Shown in pieces: positions 37,532 through 50,674 of a DNA stretch of 64,000 nt. The stretch comes from Juglans regia (taxonomy: Eukaryota; Streptophyta; Magnoliopsida; Fagales; Juglandaceae): positions 9,246,243 through 9,310,242 of the forward strand of contig NC_049907.1 of assembly GCF_001411555.2 (NCBI RefSeq), in the 5' to 3' direction. The notes below the pieces were generated by a model that was given only the letters and a program-made list of their open reading frames with translations, had not been told where the DNA came from and made no database searches. The stretch's first letter is position 1. The number at the start of each line of letters is the position of its first letter. The translations under genes were made by a program, and so were the position numbers.

Positions 37532-40500
37532 TAGCACCTAGCCCATGAGGCCAAGCCCGTTTAAGCCAACTCCTATTTAAGCCATTAGGCACAAGGGGGT
37601 GGGGGAAAAGGTGCTAAACACACCATTTAGCCCTTAGAGTTCAATCACCCCCACTCAAGCTTCCCATGTGCCAATGCCTCTCTTCCCCCTTCCCCTCAGT
37701 CAATTTCGCACATTTCCTTTATTTTCCCTTACTCCGTGTGCCTCATGTCTCTCAAGGGTTTGCTCTCTCTCCCTCTCACTGAGCCCCACTTCTCCCCAGT
37801 TACTTCTATTTATCTCACTTCTCTCTCTCCCCCCCTCTCTCTCTCTCTCTCTCACGTCTGTTTTTCTCAAATGGGAAGAGATTTATCCCTCTCGTAATCT
37901 TGACATCTACAATGGTAAATCTAATTACCAAAATGCCCATACCCATTTATGATGTTTCCCAAAACACCCATATATAGACTGGGTTTTGTGCGTTGGAGTT
38001 AGCTTTAAAATGAATAAATTTTGAGAGCAGCCACTGTGCAGCTGCATCCGGTGCACACTTGACGTGTCCGATGTTTCGTTGAGTGACTGACTGGCGTCTA
38101 CGAATTCTTTACGTTTTGAATTCATTTCCTTTTGTGAGAGAGAGAGCGGATGAGAGAGTGACCGAGATGAGAGAAAGAGTGACAATGAGTGAGAGACCGA
38201 GATGAGTGAGAAAGCTCGAGATGAGAGAGAGACGATGCGATGAGGGATGAGAGAGTTGATCTGATGAGAGAGAGAGTCGAGGATAGAGAGAGCTGAGATG
38301 AGAGAGAGAAATGATGAGAGAGAGAGAGAGAGAAAGAGATGATGAGAGAGAGAGCCACTGATGAAAGAGAGAGAGAGAGCCACTGATGAGAGAGAGGAAG
38401 AGAGAAGCCGTCTGGTGCGTTTTGCACCAAAAAAAAAAACATAAGGACCAGAAGCAATCACATAGTGTGTGAAATGTGTGCACAGCTACAGTAGCTGCTC
38501 TGTAGCACTACTCTTTTAAAATGGGCTTGTTTTTAAATCGGGTTAGTTTGAGTTTATTATAATTCAGAAACTGCTAGAACATTTTAAATGGGCTGACTTA
38601 GTGTGAGCTTGATGTTTAAATTGGGTTTGTGGTATTTTACTAGTGATTTTAAATGGGCTTTATTTTATTGTATTAAGAAACTAATGTATTATTTTAATTT
38701 GGGCTATGTCTAGTATTTTTTAAATTAGGCATAATTTTACTCGGATAAATATATTAGTTCATAAACTTGATTTCACAGAAAATATTTAAAGGCTTTAATT
38801 ATATTATTTAGTATTAATGTTACAATTAGATTTTGGTAGCAAATTGTAAGTGTTTAATCATTTATTTTAAACACTTTAAGCCTATTATATGAAATAAATC
38901 TTTGATAGTTTTAAATTAGATATGATTAGTAGTTGACAATGATTTTTAATATAAGTATTATTGAATATATTTTATGAACTACTATTGTTTAAGAAATTTA
39001 CGATTTCCTACTACATTATATGTTAGTAGTGTTAAATTATGATTTCAATAATAGTTTATAAATATATGAATTTTAAATATGATTAAGTTAATTTTTGAAA
39101 TGGATTTAAGTTGTTTTGTCATATTTGATAAAATTAATAATATATTTAATGATGATAGTATTTATTAGATTTTTGGTAGCTAAATAATTATTAAAGCTAT
39201 TTTCATAGTATGTATTTAAGTAAATGGAGAATTTTAGCAAGTTCTTTTAGAAATTTAATAACGTTTAGTATTTCGTATATGTGACTATTGATATTTGTTT
39301 GGCACAGTTGTGAAAAGATTCAGAAAAGTTAAAAAAAAAATCCTCGTAGACGGAGTTCATATACTAGACTTTGCATTAAAAGAAAATGAACTGAGGTTGA
39401 TTTGTGAAAAATCTTCATGATATGTTTGAAAAAGAACTGTGAAAACAATCTTAGTTATGTGATTTGCATCACGTATGAAATCTATATAAAAGAGAAAGTA
39501 CTTTCTGGCATGATTGGTGTAGACATGAGCAAAGAGTTTAGCATTCTATTTTTTAACTATGCAAAAATAGTGAATATGAAATCTGAATAGTTGTGCTTGT
39601 TATATGAAGATGCTTCGAATCTGTTTTGATTATATGAAAATGCTCTGAATTTGTTTTTGATATTGTGAAAATGATATGAACATTTTCAGTATTCTGTTTT
39701 GATATAATGTGGCATCTGAAAAACCTTTGGCATGACATTTTGATTCTGTTTTTGGTTTTGATACGATGGTTCTGGTTCTGTTATATGATTGGTACTAATA
39801 TCTCTAATATGAGTGCACCCACTTTAGAAACAAAATGATTTTTCTACGTGATCTTTCCTGTGTGCACACTCGGGACTCCGAGAATGAATAAGGGGAAGAT
39901 TCACGTTCTGATATTACTTGGTTTGGCCACTTAAAATAGTACAACTCTACCACGAAGGTTAAACATGGTCTTTGATTTGATTTGATATGATAAGATGATG
40001 ACGTTCAGTCATGCTATACCAAATGGTTTTTGAATATGAACATTTTAAAATGTCGATCTGATGTTCTGATAACATGTTTTCTGGATCTGCATTCTGAAAC
40101 TAAAAGGTTTTGTTCTGCATTCTGAACTCTATGAAAATGCTCATGTTTACATACTAGTATAGGTTCTCTGCTTATTGAGTTGTTGATAACTCACCCCTTA
40201 TTTCCACAATATTTTCAAATGTTTTGGAAGTTCAGCTGAGAATCAAGACTAGAAAACATGTATATGGCTACATGAGCATAGTGAATTACGTACAAAGAGG
40301 GTACTTTTGTTATTGAAGAATTTTATTCAATAGTTTTGTTTTGCTCTGTCGACTTGGTATTTTGGAAGGTTGATGTTTATTTTGAAATTTTGTGGTATTT
40401 AGATTAATCATATTGGAGTAGTTGATTTGAAACCGTAAGTCCTATGTATCATTGAAAATTTGGAGTCTATGACTATATGGTTGAGATATAATTTTAAGTG

Positions 40501-40545
40501 ATAAAAAGTAACTCTCCGACCTATTCAAGACCGAGACATTACACA
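37532..40545 (+). mobile_element. Old solo-LTR-like element splitting the cyclin fragment (unit 2)
   Basis: Counterpart of 6888-9310, interrupted by a 502-bp MITE at 38013-38514. It has the same family-specific 3' half (Tgatctgatat-type repeats, AACTCTCCGACC ... GAGACATTACACA). The cyclin reading frame continues directly after it. Confidence 0.65.
38004..38523. mobile_element. MULE-like MITE with 9-bp target duplication, unit 2 only
   Basis: Insert 38013-38514 (502 bp) is flanked by TTTAAAATG at 38004-38012 and 38515-38523. The inner edges are imperfect inverted repeats: gagagcagccactgt on the left and, inverted, gagcagctactgt on the right, each followed by tgcacac. The centre (38137-38405) is GA-rich low complexity. 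Unit 1 has the uninterrupted site near 7345. The 9-bp duplication points to Mutator-type transposition. Confidence 0.85.
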
Positions 40546-40585
40546 CATTTGAAAGAGAAATTTGTTATGGGTTCAAAAGAAATAT
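40546..40585 (+). pseudogene. Cyclin D fragment, continuation after the LTR (unit 2)
   Basis: Reads FEREICYGFKRN, identical in sense to 9311-9350, and then passes into chitinase-promoter-like sequence. Confidence 0.55.
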
Positions 40586-40730
40586 GTTAGGCATATATAA
40601 ACGACTTTATTGTCTTCAAGTCAACACATTTGTATAAGAAGATTGTGGAGACACTGAGTCAAAATGGAAATATTGTGACTAGTCACTCATCAAGGTGCAA
40701 ATTGCAAGAGTTATATTAAAACCTAATATC
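40586..40730 (-). promoter_or_regulatory. Relic of chitinase promoter sequence (unit 2)
   Basis: Counterpart of 9346-9490: same gaagattgtgg ... cactcatcaagg block, joined to the cyclin fragment. No gene attached. Confidence 0.5.
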
Positions 40731-41285
40731 TCACACGCCCATATTTCTATGGATTTATACTTGTTCAATTATATCATTTAATTAATTAGTTATTTTGGAA
40801 CACGAATACCTACAGATTTCATAATGGCCAAAAATCTATTTAAGCATTGAGATGGTTAAGTGTTCTCACCTACATCATAATTGTACCTCTAGCCATCAAA
40901 AGATACTTAGAGGAAAGTTAATAGGGTAGTCCTTTTATCTTAGTCAAGTGAAATTCTCGATCAAGTTATAATAGAGATAGGTATGTTTTCTAACTATTAT
41001 TATTTAACGTCCTAGATCATAGAAAATAAAAAAAAATCATAATATTTAATGTTTCAATTAAAATAATTAATATGTGGTATCATAGCAAAAGATTTTAGAT
41101 ATTTTATGGTCTCGATAAAATATAATATAGATTTAGTTTAATGAACTGTGTTTCAGTTTTACATGTACTGCATGTGTTTCAGATATAAACTTCATGTGTT
41201 TATGAATTTGTGTATTGATCATATATGTGGTCTCGACATGGTAGAGTTAAGAGACCTGGTTTGCTTTCAAGATTAAAATCCAAAA
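40731..41285. other. Gene-free spacer
   Basis: Counterpart of 9491-10056. Nothing recognised. Confidence 0.5.
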
Positions 41286-41470
41286 TTTTGAAAACTTTGG
41301 AAACTTCTCATCTCATCATTACAACTATTCTAAATTCTCACTTAAAATAAAATAAACAATTCAACTTTTTCAAATCTCAAAACAAAAATAATATTAAAAA
41401 ATATATTCTAACAATATTTTCAATTTTTTAACTTTAATTTCAACTTTTCTCATCTCTAAAAACAAACGAG
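41286..41470. mobile_element. MITE family A copy (unit 2)
   Basis: Counterpart of 10057-10245 (CTCATCTCATCATTACAAC core, CTCATCTCTAAAAACAAA end). Confidence 0.65.
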
Positions 41471-42486
41471 GATAGTGATGGTCGTATGGGTCAAAATTCC
41501 CACATGTTGTTATGTTGTTACGGTATGAGAGAACATTTATGTATGGAGTCTCGGTTCAAGTGAAAACAATGAGGAAAGAGTCGTCATATGGGTCAATAGA
41601 GGGTAGCGTGAGGCTGGCCGTAGTGCCCTCGTTGGTAACCTGGGATGGGAAGCGTCGTTGATAGGCTGGGAAGGCCCGAACAAGTGGTGGTCGTGCACCT
41701 GGTTTTTGTTTTCAAAAAAATAAAAAAAGGTGATGACAATGGAGGGAGGAGGCCATAAATCACATTATCGGCACCTTATATTCGGGATGAGTGGAGTTGT
41801 TGCATAGTAGCGGCACGACAGCCAGGAAGTGAAAGAAAAAAAGAAAAGTGTTCTTGCGTCCGGAGGAGGCTGCAAACCTCCTCACTGACGTCTCTACAAC
41901 AGTGGTGCAAAGGATTGAAAGTCAAATAGCCACGATGGCACAAGGAAAAAGAGAAGAAAGAAAAAAGGGAGAAAGAAGGTGGACGTCTGCTACGAGAGGA
42001 GGCCAGGGTTGCCTTGCCGGCGATGACCACGATTGTGCTGGAATGGAGGCTGAAAAGCTCAGTTGGGGCGGCGACATCATGATGGTGAAGGAAAAAAGAA
42101 AGTCTGGTCATGGTCACAGGTCTCGGGTAGAGTTTTAGACCCATTAGAACTTGGGCTAAGTTGGTGGTCTAAAAGCCCACACCAGCCCGTTAACAGTAAA
42201 ACAAAAAAAGGGAAAGAGTATACAGGCCTTTGGGCCAACAAAGTTTGGCCCAGCTTGAGAATTGAAAATAACAAAAGAAAAACAAAAGGTCACAGGCCAG
42301 CACTATGGGTCCGGCAGTGACCAAACTATAAACCAAAAAAGGGATCATTGGGTTGACAGATCAGATCCGATTTTGACTCAAATACAGCTGGTTTTATTAT
42401 TATTATTAAAATATTATTTTTTCAAAATAAAAATATCAAAAAAATAAAAAATAATTCTCTCTCAAAGCATCTCTTTTATTGTTTAA
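41471..42486. other. Unclassified shared sequence, no gene
   Basis: Counterpart of 10246-11305. The open frames at 41776-42144 and 41848-42138 are on opposite strands over the same DNA and are not kept in unit 1. Confidence 0.4.
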
Positions 42487-42745
42487 TAAATATATGAATT
42501 ATTTGCAGTTGAATAATGGCTATCAGTTATAAAATATTTAAATATTGTTTCTTTCGAATTTTAGTATGTGGTAGACCATATAAATATATGAATTATTTAG
42601 AGTTGGATTATGGCTATTAGTTATAAAATCTTAATTATTATTTCTTGTGAATTTTATTGTTTGGTAGGCTATATAAATGTGTGAATTATTTGGACATAGA
42701 ATATGACTATTAGTTATAAAACTCTTAATTATTCTTAATTTGTAC
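42487..42745. repeat. Tandem repeat, about 95 bp x 2.7 (unit 2)
   Basis: Counterpart of 11306-11560, with the same three-unit structure. Confidence 0.75.
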
Positions 42746-43463
42746 CAATATTAGAGAATGAATTGGTTGCCCAAAGGTATAAATCCTTACTAGATTTTCA
42801 GTTGTAAATATGTAACTCCATAATATCATGAGTAATAATGAAAAATGATTTGTACAAAATCTGAGAAGGTGTTGCTTGCCCAAAGGTATAAAATCTTACT
42901 TGGTTTGAATAATTTAATATGTGATATAATTAGTGATGTGGAGAGATCAGTTTGTGTGTCTGATCCCGTTAACAAAAGAGACATTTTGAAGACACTACTA
43001 GTTTATCCACTGAAGTAAATGTTGGAGAGAACAATATGAATATCAAAGTTCACTCTCAAAGTCAGAATTTTGATGACACTATTAGTTTATCTATTGAAGC
43101 TAATTCTCAAGAGAACAATTTGTATATCAGAGTTTTTTTTGAACTAGTAAACTCCATTAATAATAATTGTCCTTAGTACAATAGGCAATAAAGAGGAAAG
43201 TATAAATATGAAAGAAATACAACTAGAAAGGTGGATCCTTGCCACTATGAAATTCCACCGATTTTTATTTTTCAAGAAAACAACATCTTTACTTTCTATC
43301 AATTCTCTTTCAGAATTAAAAAATCTGTAGTCATTTCCGTTTTCTATATACTCAATAAACCTGCATTCCCTGGTTTACTTTTCAATTTATCCTTTAGTGG
43401 CCTTGGGATAAGCACTTGTGCCTTACAACCTCACATTTTGAATTTACATAAGTCTGGTTTATA

Positions 43464-44526
43464 TCACATCCATATCTCGTAAGGTGTAAGAGGTTTTGCG
43501 TTGGTTTTAACTCTATTTAATATATATGCCGAAATCGATAATACTTCACCCCAAAAATGTGTTGGTAGATCAGCATATCCCATCATCAATCTCGTCATAT
43601 CCAATAGAGTTCTATTTCTTCTTTCTGTAATGTCATTTTGTTGAGATTTATATGGCATAGTATAAATGTGACTTATACTATTCAATTTGCAGAAATCATC
43701 CAAAACTTCAAATTTACCTCCTTTATCACTATTCAAACCTTTAATGGGTCTACACAAGTGAGTTTCTACTTCTACTTTATATTCTTTAAATTTCTCAATT
43801 GCCTCAAATTTATATTTGAGAAAATAGATATACTCATATCTTTAATAGTTATTAGTGAAAGTAATAAGAGTGGGGCTACTCTGCCGCCCCACTCTTACCG
43901 CTGGGCGTACCGCCCATTGTTTTTTTTTTCTTTTCTTTTCACATTTTTTTAATACATTTAAATATTTTTAAAAAATTAAAAAAAAATACACCAATACACT
44001 TAAAATCACTTCCTTAATCACTAAGTAAAAAAATAAAAAATAAAAAAAATTTAACCAGCGGTCAAATGGAGTGGTCAAAGTGGGGGGGCAAAGTAGTTTT
44101 TTCCAAGTAATAAAGTACTCAATTCCTCTATGTATTTTAGTTCTAAAAAGTCCACAAACATAAAAATGTATAATTTCAAGTAGATCTGTGAATTTCTAAC
44201 TTTTTGAAAAAGATTTATTACTCATTTTTCCTTTGATACATGGTTAACATATATCACAATTATTTGAGTTTATTTGTGGTATTAATCCACTTTTACATAT
44301 TCTAATCATCTTATTTTTATTTAAATGGCATAATCCTAAATGCCAAAAAATATGCAAAATCTGGAGACACATTCAAATAATAAAAAATAGATACTTTATT
44401 AATATCAACATTCAGTACATGCATATCATGATCTTTCACGCCTTTCAATGATACATTACCCTTACTTATTACAACAGTTTCAAACTTAAACTCAACTATA
44501 TAGCCTTTATGATCTAGTATAGGCAT
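43464..44526 (-). pseudogene. copia integrase fragment (unit 2)
   Basis: Pieces: GYIVEFKFETVVISKGN (44500), the zinc-finger CDIC and CIKGKMSN region near 44250-44210 that unit 1 has lost, then LDDFCKLNSISHIYTMPY and ITERRNRTLLDMTRLMMGY with the catalytic Glu (43700-43580), then SAYILNRVKTNAKPLTPY. The MITE at 43868 splits the core. Inactive. Confidence 0.82.
43859..44113. mobile_element. 237-bp MITE with 9-bp target duplication, unit 2 only
   Basis: Insert 43868-44104 between two copies of AAGTAATAA (43859-43867 and 44105-44113). The termini are imperfect inverted repeats: ctactctgccgccccactctt on the left against, inverted, ctactttgcccccccacttt on the right. No coding capacity. The empty site is in unit 1 at about 12679. 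A 9-bp duplication suggests a Mutator-type source. Confidence 0.88.
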
Positions 44527-45174
44527 TGATACTAATGTTTATGAATACTAGGTACATATAGTACATCACTAAGTAAAATAACGGAACCATTCACTTAAAT
44601 TTGCATGTACCTTGTCCCAAGACATCGTAGTATGTGTTTTTGTTCATATGCACTATGTGCAAGTGTAATTTGGAAGAGAATTTCTCGAGGATTTGAAAGC
44701 CTCCAAAGTTGATTGTAATATGCAAGTGTTGTTGTGAAACCAAACACTTGTCTATTGATCGTCTTTTCAATACGGGAAAAAATTGCCTCTATCATGATCA
44801 AGCTCTTGATATCACTGTAGAAAAATAAAGAACAAAAAGAGATGAAATTTGAACAAAACGTCAATATGGTGACACCCCCATAAGGGTATTTGTCTCAGAA
44901 GTTGGTGATGGATAAAGGGAATTAAGTGCCTTCAATGTGCACTAATGACCCTTATTTATAAGCCATGAGACACTGGTTGGCAAAGCGCATAACCATTGGT
45001 AATGCAATGGTTAGCAAAAGGCACAACCATTAACAAGTGACACAATCTTTTGATTAAATCAAAAGGTTCTCTTTTGACACTTTCTCAACCATCACCCCTT
45101 TAAGAACCATCATCATTAAGAATGTGTCATTTTAAGGGGTACACTGTTTGATGATCACACTCCTTAAAATTACA

Positions 45175-45259
45175 AGATCACGCCTATCTTAGAGCCGCTA
45201 ATCAAGGCAAGCAACAAATGGCAAAACAAGGCTAATGGGGTCTGCAATTTTCGAGCCAT
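45175..45259 (-). pseudogene. Chitinase pseudogene, signal peptide only (unit 2)
   Basis: From the ATG at 45259: [20 protein letters not shown] then SGSKIGVI, aligned with the intact chitinase signal peptides. It runs into the copia LTR, which supplies a stop at once. Unlike unit 1 it has no earlier stop, so a 29-residue secretory-type peptide could in principle be encoded, with the LTR providing the last codon and stop. Confidence 0.82.
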
Positions 45260-45600
45260 TATTGTCCTTTAAATTAATAGTGAAGGATGGGACATATATG
45301 TATAGGCATATGTAGACTAACTCATTTGTTTTCAGGAAACTTCACAACTCATCTCATCTAATCATTACAATTTTCCTAAATTCTCATATAAAATAAAATA
45401 AACAATTCAACTTTTGCAAATCCTAAAACAAAAATATATTAAAAAATATATTCTAATAATATTTTATTCAACTTTTTAACTTTAATCTCAATTCATCCAA
45501 TCTCATCTGTGAAAACAAATGTTTGTGGAAGAAGATTGTGTGTCAAACTGGAAATGTAGTGACCAGTCACTCATCAAGGTGCATATTTAATAGAACTATA
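45260..45600 (-). promoter_or_regulatory. Promoter of the chitinase pseudogene (unit 2)
   Basis: Counterpart of 15695-15840, interrupted by a MITE at 45323-45521 about 60 bp upstream of the ATG. Confidence 0.5.
45323..45521. mobile_element. MITE family A-like copy, unit 2 only
   Basis: Ends CATTTGTTTTCA and TGAAAACAAATG are a 12-bp perfect inverted repeat, enclosing the family core CTCATCTAATCATTACAAT. About 20 bp of the unit 1 target are missing at the site, so insertion came with, or was followed by, a small deletion. Confidence 0.75.
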
Positions 45601-45664
45601 GGACCATAAACTTAGGTAATTAATTTAATTATATGTAACGCTAAATGTGCTTCCTTAACTCTCA

Positions 45665-46012
45665 CTTTAAGGTTTCGTTTGGTTGTTAAATTCATCTGAG
45701 TTCAACTCAGTTCAATCTAATTTTAAACTAAATCTAACATCCAAACACTCAACTATCAAATTACTAAATTTATCTCAACTCAAAACGTTTTTACATGTGG
45801 GACACACAACCTTTTTCAATTCAACATTTCTTTACACGTAGAACCCATAACCTTTTTTAATTTCTCATAAATACATCTAAACTCATCTTAATATCCAAAT
45901 ACATTTAAACTCATCTTAGGTGGATCCCACAAAACTCACTCAATCATCTCAACTCATTATTATTCATAAAAAATTCAACTCAGCTCAACATCTAAACACA
46001 ACCTAAAATTGC
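45665..46012. mobile_element. MITE family B copy (unit 2)
   Basis: Counterpart of 15893-16232, with better kept gagttcaactcagttcaa subterminal repeats. Confidence 0.65.
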
Positions 46013-46429
46013 ATCATATTTATCAAAAAGAAAAAAAAAAAGTTGCATTATATTGAATATCCGAGGTGCATTAGTGGTTGTACAAACTGTGGCAGTATCC
46101 TAATCTGGAATATAAATGCCAGATGTCTTTAGCCCTCTCTTGTTAAAGTAATAGATGTAGTTTCTTCTATTTGTCTTAAAAATTTAACATTTCCGTCACA
46201 AGAGAACCAGATTGTAGATACATGTGAAATATTTAATTAAATGAAAATAAAGTGTGTAATCAAGTTCAAATTCAAAATCTTTACTATCATATCATGTTAA
46301 ATTATCATTTATTTCAAAAACTTAAGCCTGTCGGCTGAGTTATGTTTAATAGTTTAATTTATATTCTAATGTTCTCCTTGACTTAGCTTATAAGTTAAGA
46401 GGATGAGTACCTATTTTAATTGAAAGAGT

Positions 46430-46984
46430 CATATAATTTGTGTCACAGATTGCGTAACTATAATTTTTAAGTGTTTTGTGAATACGATTTTGCTTAATAT
46501 CAAAGTCTATTGCCATCTATTAAGGTATCCCCCAGTGGTATGGGATTAGATTGGCTAAAGTTCAAGTCTGTTTATAAGGACTTCAAGGTAGAGAGATCAA
46601 GCATATGCTTTGACTTCTAAGTTCTAACCAAAGATCTCCTCAGTCCATAAAAAGAAAACGATAATTAATTAATAAAGAAGAAAGTTTTTAGATATTAAAC
46701 AAAAATGAGCTACAATTGCACTAATATTGTCAATCATATTAAAAAATGTCTTGAATATTTAAAGGATATTGCAATTTAATAGATTAAATTGGAAGAAATT
46801 TATGCAACCCAATTTAAAGAAACAAACATAAAAACTTTATGAATTTTAGGCTGGAAAATTCTGTAAATTGGAAGAAATGTCTCAAGATTTTTTATTTTAT
46901 AGAGATTATTGCTTTATTTATAAATAGTAGGCATTACATCCTGTAAACTGGAACATATTCAATGGAAGCCAAAAAACAAAATGT
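46430..46984. other. 3' flank of chitinase copy 3, no gene
   Basis: Counterpart of 19492-20044, with AATAAA on the minus strand at 46918-46913. It includes the empty target of the 2.84-kb LTR. Confidence 0.6.
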
Positions 46985-48262
<1,278 letters not shown>

Positions 48263-48304
48263 CTAGTTGCTGCTTTGGATTGAAACTTAATGGTGAAGGG
48301 AACT

Positions 48305-48313
48305 CTATTTATA
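48305..48313 (-). promoter_or_regulatory. TATA box of chitinase copy 3
   Basis: TATAAATAG on the minus strand about 55 bp before the ATG. A foreign element begins some 10 bp further upstream. Confidence 0.75.
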
Positions 48314-48319
48314 ATTTTA

Positions 48320-48900
48320 GAGAAATGCTCGGGCTCCCCTTTTTTTTCATCATACCATTTCTCCCCACTGGGCGAAATACACGTTGAAAATATTACTGTT
48401 CATGTAAATAATATAATTGTTTAAGTCTATTTTTTTCTTTTCATGTGACTTTAGCATTATTAGTTTAATAAAGTAACATTATTATGTTAACTGTTTATAA
48501 AATGAAAAGAAGAAAGAGCTATCATTTTATCATCTAGAACTATTACAAATATAAAGAGATTATACAAAATAAACTCACAAACTGATATAATTTTATAGAA
48601 TCTTTTAGATCTATTTTATAATAAAAATAATTTTACAATCTAACGTATAACATCAAAACACATATAATAATTTTTTCTCTTTTCATTTTACAAACAGTTA
48701 ACATGATAATATTATTTTATTAAATTAATAATGCTAAAGTTACAGGAAATACATAAAAAGAAAAAAGTGAATTTAAACATTTATATTATTCACATGAACA
48801 GGTAATATTTTCAACATGTATTTCACCTGATGGGAAGAAATGGGAAGATGAAAATAAATAAATAAATAAGGCCAATTGGCCTTCCCACGTCAGACGGAGA
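48320..48900. mobile_element. Foldback/hairpin element replacing the chitinase copy 3 promoter
   Basis: The arm 48348-48515 is repeated in inverted orientation at about 48670-48850. Examples are GTTGAAAATATTACTGTTCA and its inverted partner tgaacaggtaatattttcaac, and ATGTTAACTGTTTATAAAAT against its partner. The arms are about 165 bp with a spacer of about 155 bp. Copies 1 and 2 have ordinary promoter sequence here. About 1.6 kb of unit 1 sequence is missing at the site, and no target duplication was found. Confidence 0.82.
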
Positions 48901-49366
48901 AAAAATTCTGTAGGCTTCATGTATTCTCCTGGACTAAAATAGGTAAACGTGGAATCTATATAAAAATTAATTTTTTAATAATAAATTTTATTCTATTTTA
49001 AAAAGAATACGTGAGATTTGTACATTTAAGACTATATCTAATATTATTTTTTTTTAAAAATAAGTTCTATTATTAAAAATATAATTTTTTTATGTGATTA
49101 TTAGATTAATCATTTAAAAAAAATACGTGAGACTTTCGCATTGTAAATATTAATTTTTTAATTTAGATTATTTTTATTATAAACACTTTTAAGAGTCAAC
49201 TGATTTATGTGTCAAGGTCTTTCATAATTTGGGTCCATAATCCATATCAGTCAAAAAGGCTAGGATAGGCATTAGATCCCAATATTTAGCATTGGGCTAA
49301 AAGCTATGATGGATAGGCGCTTTTCTTTTCTTTCCTTAAGGATGCATAGGCTTCTGTTGCATGGGC

Positions 49367-49461
49367 GCTCTTCTCTTCGGTGCACATGACATGGACAAGG
49401 CCGCTAATTCTGCAATATTATTATATATCCCTTGTCACCGCAAATAAAAACACTATTAATA
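49367..49461. repeat. Start of a third tandem unit
   Basis: TTCGGTGCAC ... GCCGCTAATTCTGCAATATT resembles the left junction of units 1 and 2 (1050-1100 and 33697-33750) and sits in the equivalent place after a chitinase. Only about 80 bp are recognisable before a LINE insertion and divergent DNA. Confidence 0.6.
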
Positions 49462-50433
49462 TTCTTTGAACTTGTTCATCAGGCACAGGAAGCATGGATG
49501 TTAAGAAGTAAAAAATTACAAAAGGATGCAATCACAGATGAAGAATTTGGAGATTTTTTTGCAAATGTTTCAGAGAATAGGAACAATTGAAATTTGTTTA
49601 TTTATAGAAATAGCCAAATTGTTGTGGACAAGGAAAAACAAGAAGTTATTTGGAGATAGTTTTCTACCCCCTTCAATCCTAATGAATAGAGCTACACAAG
49701 CATACAATGACTTCTAATAGATGCACAATAAGCAACTCAACTCGAGATACCATGGCAGATTGGATCAAATGTACTCTACTCATTGGAATCCTCCTTATAC
49801 AAATTGGATAAAGATCAATTGGGATGTAGCAATAAGAGAAAGAGGTAATAGAATTGGAGTTGGGATTGTAGTTAGAGACAGTTAGGGTGATTAATTGGCT
49901 TCGTGCATGCAACCATTACAGTTTTGCTCACAATCTGCCATGACAGAAGCTAGAGGTTTAATATCGGCAACAAAGTCGTGTAAAGAACTTAATTTGCAGA
50001 ATGTAGTATTTGAAGGGGATTCACTTCAAGTTGTAAAGGCAGTAAAACAACATAATCAGCAAAATGGTATGCTTCAATGCGTTGTGAAGGATGTTCATTC
50101 TATCTTGGCTGATATAAGTTGGGAGATTAACCATGTAAAGAGGAATGTAAATCAAGTGGCTCACCAGCTAGCACAGCAAGCACTTTACTAGAGTTGTGAA
50201 ATTATTGATATTGATTTCATCAACCCATGTATAAGTGTTCAAGTCATGGCTGAAGGAAGACAAGGTTTCTGTTCTAATGCAATAGCCGTAGAACAAGCTA
50301 ATCTAAATGCTGTAGGCCAAAGTAATGTACTGTCTGTAGTTGGCATTAACAATGAATGGCTGAAGGCCATACTAATGTTTGATAAAATAAAGTTATTTGA
50401 AGTTTCAAAAAAAAAAAAGAAACACTATTAATA
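49448..50433 (+). mobile_element. 5'-truncated LINE with 14-bp target duplication
   Basis: Insert 49462-50419 (958 bp) between exact copies of AAACACTATTAATA (49448-49461 and 50420-50433), ending in an A-tail (50407-50419). It carries the end of the zf-RVT region and an RNase H. The family differs from the LINE at 1499 and resembles those at 481 and 62660 (EGDSLQVVKAV, NQVAHQLA). Confidence 0.92.
49810..50191 (+). pseudogene. LINE RNase H fragment
   Basis: INWDVAIRERGNRIGVGIVV starts the domain, a stop follows, then the frame from 49895 shows MTEARGLISATKSC, VVFEGDSLQVVKAV and VNQVAHQLAQQALY. The last acidic position is His, as often in plant LINE RNase H. Inactive because of the stops. Confidence 0.75.
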
Positions 50434-50674
50434 ATCCCAACGTTTTTCTTTCTTTCTTATTTTTGTCCAAATACTTTCTAGATTTTCAATTTTATCGTTT
50501 CTCTTGATTTATAAAAATTTATCTATAATATGATTCTCCATGTAAATTAATGAGAGACTTACCATATATATGTTTCCAAAACATTGTGACATCTATTAAA
50601 TATTGATACGTAAGCTCTAAAAAAAAAAAAAAAAAAAAGAGCAAGCTAGCTTTAAAAAAATGATTTTGAAGATT

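Larger units (their letters stand above)
43300..45174 (-). mobile_element. Truncated copia-type retrotransposon (unit 2)
   Basis: Counterpart of 12120-15609 with an internal deletion that removed gag and leader: the joint at about 44660 goes straight from GAG-pre-integrase sequence to the region next to the primer binding site. LTR 45174-44816 (359 bp) remains. A 237-bp MITE interrupts the integrase at 43868-44104. Confidence 0.82.

Noticed and set aside
37925..38483. Several minus-strand frames of 111-178 residues rich in Ser and Leu
   Set aside because: They are translations of GA/CT low-complexity DNA in the 502-bp MITE, open in several frames at once.
41776..42320. Frames of 60-122 residues on both strands
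   Set aside because: Unit 1 counterparts are broken and opposite strands overlap; no constraint visible.
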